A stretch of 16,563 nucleotides of DNA from contig CAJTVK010000099.1 of NCBI GenBank assembly GCA_910579645.1, positions 1-16,563 of the forward strand, written 5' to 3'. The notes under the pieces are model-generated. The model saw only the letters and a program-made list of their open reading frames with translations. It did no database searches and had not been told where the DNA came from. Of this stretch, positions 14,970 to 16,563 are shown in pieces. The DNA is from an uncultured Lachnospiraceae bacterium (GTDB lineage: Bacteria > Bacillota > Clostridia > Lachnospirales > Lachnospiraceae). Every line of letters starts with the position of its first letter. The first letter of the stretch is position 1. The translations under genes and the position numbers were made by a program.

Positions 14970-15308
14970 TCACATTGCCCCTGCATACAATATCATGCTG
15001 ACCATGGCAAGGGACAGGAAATTTAGTCCGATTCCTAAATGCGGAAACAAGTAATAAATATCCTTTTCCATACGCGAAACCGCGCCCAGCGCCAAACCGG
15101 TCAAGGCATAAAGCGTCACAAGAAAAAGCGCAGCCCCATACTGTGGTTCTGCGCTGCCGCCGTTCCGATAAGCAAGATACACCGCAGCCCCTACGGACAG
15201 CAGGGAAATCACTCCCAAGATTACCGACATAATCCCCTTTTCCGGATGCTTCCGCGCGGTAAACATATAGCTGCCCTTTTTGCTTTTCTGTTTTTTATCC
15301 TCATACAT
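14970..15308 (-). CDS. Small three-helix membrane protein, DUF6142-like
   Basis: This 112-residue protein has a short basic N terminus (KKQKSKKGS) and about three or four hydrophobic helices (about 27-46, 58-77, 88-110). The motif RMEKDIYYLFPHLGIGLN before the last helix and the opening FTARKHPEKGIMSVILGVISL resemble a family I recall as DUF6142 in Clostridia; that assignment is from memory and not certain. No catalytic residues are evident. The start is supported by GGAGG 6 nt before the ATG. It sits between the 50-residue membrane peptide and the aminopeptidase, in the same direction, suggesting one operon with pyrE. Confidence 0.75.
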   Translation of the reverse strand: MYEDKKQKSKKGSYMFTARKHPEKGIMSVILGVISLLSVGAAVYLAYRNGGSAEPQYGAALFLVTLYALTGLALGAVSRMEKDIYYLFPHLGIGLNFLSLAMVSMILYAGAM

Positions 15309-15329
15309 GGCATACCTCCGCTTTCTGTC

Positions 15330-15364
15330 AATGCCGGCTTCCGAACCTCATAGCCGCCGGCATT
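15330..15364. other. Intergenic 9-bp hairpin
   Basis: AATGCCGGC (15330-15338) pairs with GCCGGCATT (15356-15364) in the 66-bp gap between the 50-residue and 112-residue membrane protein genes. No T-run follows, so it is more likely an mRNA processing or stability element than a terminator. The minus strand shares the 12-mer GAAAATGCCGGC with the big hairpin at 2575-2626. Confidence 0.5.
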
Positions 15365-15374
15365 TTCAAACAGC

Positions 15375-15527
15375 TTAAAATAATATTTTGGATTTTGCCG
15401 CAAGCAGCTTCGCCCCGCTTATGACAAGAAGCACACCGCTGGCAACGCCTACCACGAGAACTACCACTCCCACTGCAATGCCCAAGGCACCCGAACCGCT
15501 CATTGTTTTATAAATTTTCTCTTCCAT
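15375..15527 (-). CDS. 50-residue membrane peptide downstream of pyrE
   Basis: This short gene encodes 50 residues starting MEEKIYKTMSGSGALGIAVG, then one long hydrophobic stretch (about 14-40), and ends in the basic tail AAKSKILF. It reads as a single-pass, glycine- and valine-rich membrane peptide; a two-pass hairpin is possible but less likely. It begins 14 nt after the pyrE stop codon, with AAGGG 7 nt before the ATG, so it is translated from the pyrE transcript. The uninterrupted frame, tight spacing and clean membrane profile argue that it is real. No function is known to me. Confidence 0.75.
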   Translation of the reverse strand: MEEKIYKTMSGSGALGIAVGVVVLVVGVASGVLLVISGAKLLAAKSKILF

Positions 15528-15541
15528 TCCTCTGCCCTTTC

Positions 15542-16216
15542 CTATTTCGCGCCGTATTGCTCATAATATGCATCAATTGCCGACTTGCTTTCATCGTTAA
15601 TATAGATTGTGCCGTTATATGGCCGATTATACAAATATTCCACAACCTCCGCCATTGTGACAATGGCATTGGCGCCAAAGCCATATTTCTCCTTTATCTC
15701 ATCAAGCGCGCTTTTTTCCCCCGTCCCTTTTTCCATACGGTTCAGAGATACCATCAGTCCTACGATTTCCACATCAGCCTGTGCCTTCAGTATAGGGAAC
15801 GTTTCCTCAATGGATTTCCCGGACGTAGTGACATCTTCTATAATCACCACCCTGTCGCCGTCCTTTAATTTGCTCCCCAGCAGAATCCCCGTATCGCCAT
15901 GATCCTTCTCTTCTTTCCGGTTGGAACAGTATTTCACATCCTTGCCATACAATTCACTGATTGCCATAGTGGTTGCCACGCTTAAAGGAATCCCTTTATA
16001 AGCGGGACCGAACAATATGTCAAAATCCAGTCCGTAACAGTCATGGATTGCCTTTGCATAATACTCCCCCAGCCTACGCAGCTGCGTGCCGGTCACATAT
16101 CCTCCCGCATTCATAAAAAACGGAGATTTTCGTCCGCTCTTCAAAGTAAATTCCCCGAATTTCAGTACCTGGCTGTCAACCATAAACTCAATAAACTCTT
16201 TCTTGTAATCTTCCAT
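15542..16216 (-). CDS. pyrE: Orotate phosphoribosyltransferase
   Basis: This 224-residue enzyme joins orotate and PRPP to make orotidine 5'-monophosphate, the fifth step of pyrimidine synthesis. The PRPP-binding motif VVIIEDVTTSGKS (123-135) is intact, preceded by FGPAYKGIPLSV (69-80), and the catalytic-loop region KEEKDHGDTG (101-110) carries the expected Lys/His. The length is normal. The ATG at 16216 has GGAGG 10 nt upstream. It appears to be the first gene of an operon that continues with two small membrane proteins and an M29 aminopeptidase; no other pyr gene is in the window. A roughly 230-nt leader with repeats and a small ORF precedes it, which could carry regulation. Confidence 0.95.
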   Translation of the reverse strand: MEDYKKEFIEFMVDSQVLKFGEFTLKSGRKSPFFMNAGGYVTGTQLRRLGEYYAKAIHDCYGLDFDILFGPAYKGIPLSVATTMAISELYGKDVKYCSNRKEEKDHGDTGILLGSKLKDGDRVVIIEDVTTSGKSIEETFPILKAQADVEIVGLMVSLNRMEKGTGEKSALDEIKEKYGFGANAIVTMAEVVEYLYNRPYNGTIYINDESKSAIDAYYEQYGAK

Positions 16217-16261
16217 TTCCTGAAAACCTCCGTATTTGCTGGCTTTTCGTTTCCCTTTTCT

Positions 16262-16339
16262 TTAAAACTCTCTTCCGCCCTTTTTGCGCCGCGTCCCTAA
16301 GATTGCTTTTAACCTGCCTTTCTCGCGGCCTCTGCCCAT
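16262..16339 (-). CDS. Possible 25-codon basic leader ORF upstream of pyrE
   Basis: Within the pyrE leader an ATG at 16339 is preceded by GGAGG 4 nt upstream and opens a 25-codon frame ending in TAA, 45 nt before the pyrE start. The peptide begins MGRGREKGRLKAIL and is very rich in Arg, Lys and Gly. The good ribosome site suggests translation, but the strong charge bias could also come from GC-rich leader structure. If real it may work as a leader peptide whose translation affects pyrE expression. Confidence 0.4.
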   Translation of the reverse strand: MGRGREKGRLKAILGTRRKKGGREF

Positions 16340-16369
16340 CTATCCTCCGCGGCATAACCCGGTACTTAT

Positions 16370-16431
16370 CTCTGCGTAGTGCCGAACTGCATAGTGCCGA
16401 ACTGCATAATGCAGAACTGCATAATGCAGAG
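16370..16431. repeat. 15-bp palindromic tandem repeat in the pyrE leader
   Basis: Three near-identical 15-bp units lie at 16381-16395, 16396-16410 and 16411-16425 (consensus GCCGAACTGCATAAT), with partial units on both sides. The junctions form the odd palindrome CTGCATAATGCAG at 16402-16414 and 16417-16429. CTCTGC (16370-16375) and GCAGAG (16426-16431) can close the whole array as one hairpin. It lies about 20-80 nt after the predicted pyrE transcription start, so these stems would form in the mRNA leader. Confidence 0.8.
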
Positions 16432-16456
16432 GAAAGAATTGTTAAATATTTTTCCT

Positions 16457-16485
16457 ATTCTACCATATTTATACTTTATTTACAA
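16457..16485 (-). promoter_or_regulatory. Promoter of the pyrE operon
   Basis: On the minus strand TTGTAA (16485-16480) and TAGAAT (16462-16457) are 17 bp apart in an AT-rich context. The start would be near 16450, giving a leader of about 230 nt. This is unusually long and matches the presence of repeats and a small ORF in it. Confidence 0.65.
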
Positions 16486-16563
16486 TCCATTTCATTTTCC
16501 TCTCACGGAAAATCATTATCTGAGGCATCAGGTCTTTGTTTTCCAAAGTCATTACTAAAACTA

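Noticed and set aside
16375..16430. In-frame repeated pentapeptide (MQFxx) ORF across the 15-bp tandem repeat on the minus strand
   Set aside because: The repeat period is a multiple of three so any frame repeats; there is no ribosome site before the first ATG.
16217..16450. PyrR-type binding loop in the pyrE leader
   Set aside because: I compared the leader with the Bacillus-type conserved loop (CCAGAGAGGC) and found only a weak partial resemblance near 16325-16340.
1..16563. CRISPR array, prophage, insertion sequence with transposase, or defence system
   Set aside because: No spaced direct-repeat array, phage structural gene, DDE transposase, toxin-antitoxin pair or restriction gene could be found in any frame.

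Overview
The window looks like a chromosomal piece of a Gram-positive anaerobe of the class Clostridia, most probably a Lachnospiraceae gut bacterium. This rests on gene content and style: an OFA-family carboxylate transporter, a VanZ-like protein, Gram-positive promoters and GGAGG ribosome sites, a tRNA-Trp without an encoded CCA, and several small proteins of a type I associate with Lachnospiraceae genomes. Base composition is roughly balanced with GC-rich third positions, which explains the many long antisense open frames. The first 13 bases are identical to the shared 3' end of Illumina sequencing adapters, so the left edge is probably a contig end and not biology.

Layout. At 104-2475 (+) a single gene with its own promoter encodes a 756-residue protein with a CRP-like cyclic-nucleotide-binding fold at the N terminus and a long uncharacterised remainder. 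A 23-bp perfect hairpin (2575-2626) separates it from a convergent OFA-family MFS transporter (2717-4090, -). That gene and a VanZ-family gene (4341-4877, +) diverge from two back-to-back promoters. A HAD phosphatase-like gene (4922-5584, -) converges on vanZ. From 5660 to 6330 there is no gene. This gap holds a 14-bp direct repeat near the HAD promoter and a 154-bp element with perfect 31-bp inverted ends and nested internal hairpins (6011-6164). A tRNA-Trp gene with clear promoter and terminator follows, then lspA (lipoprotein signal peptidase, +).

The right half is all on the minus strand. Read in the direction of transcription it starts at pyrE, preceded by a promoter and a roughly 230-nt leader with a 15-bp palindromic tandem repeat and a possible 25-codon leader ORF. 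It continues with a 50-residue membrane peptide, a 112-residue membrane protein and a 689-residue M29-type aminopeptidase, together a plausible operon. A 136-residue unknown protein, radA (preceded by a terminator-like hairpin), and a pair of overlapping ABC exporter genes follow. The two ABC subunits show the residue substitutions expected of an asymmetric heterodimer with one degenerate and one active ATP site.

Most of the content is core or conserved clostridial chromosome. I see no phage, transposase, CRISPR array or defence island. The least explained items are the 154-bp inverted-repeat element, the pyrE leader, the large CRP-fold protein and the small membrane proteins behind pyrE.
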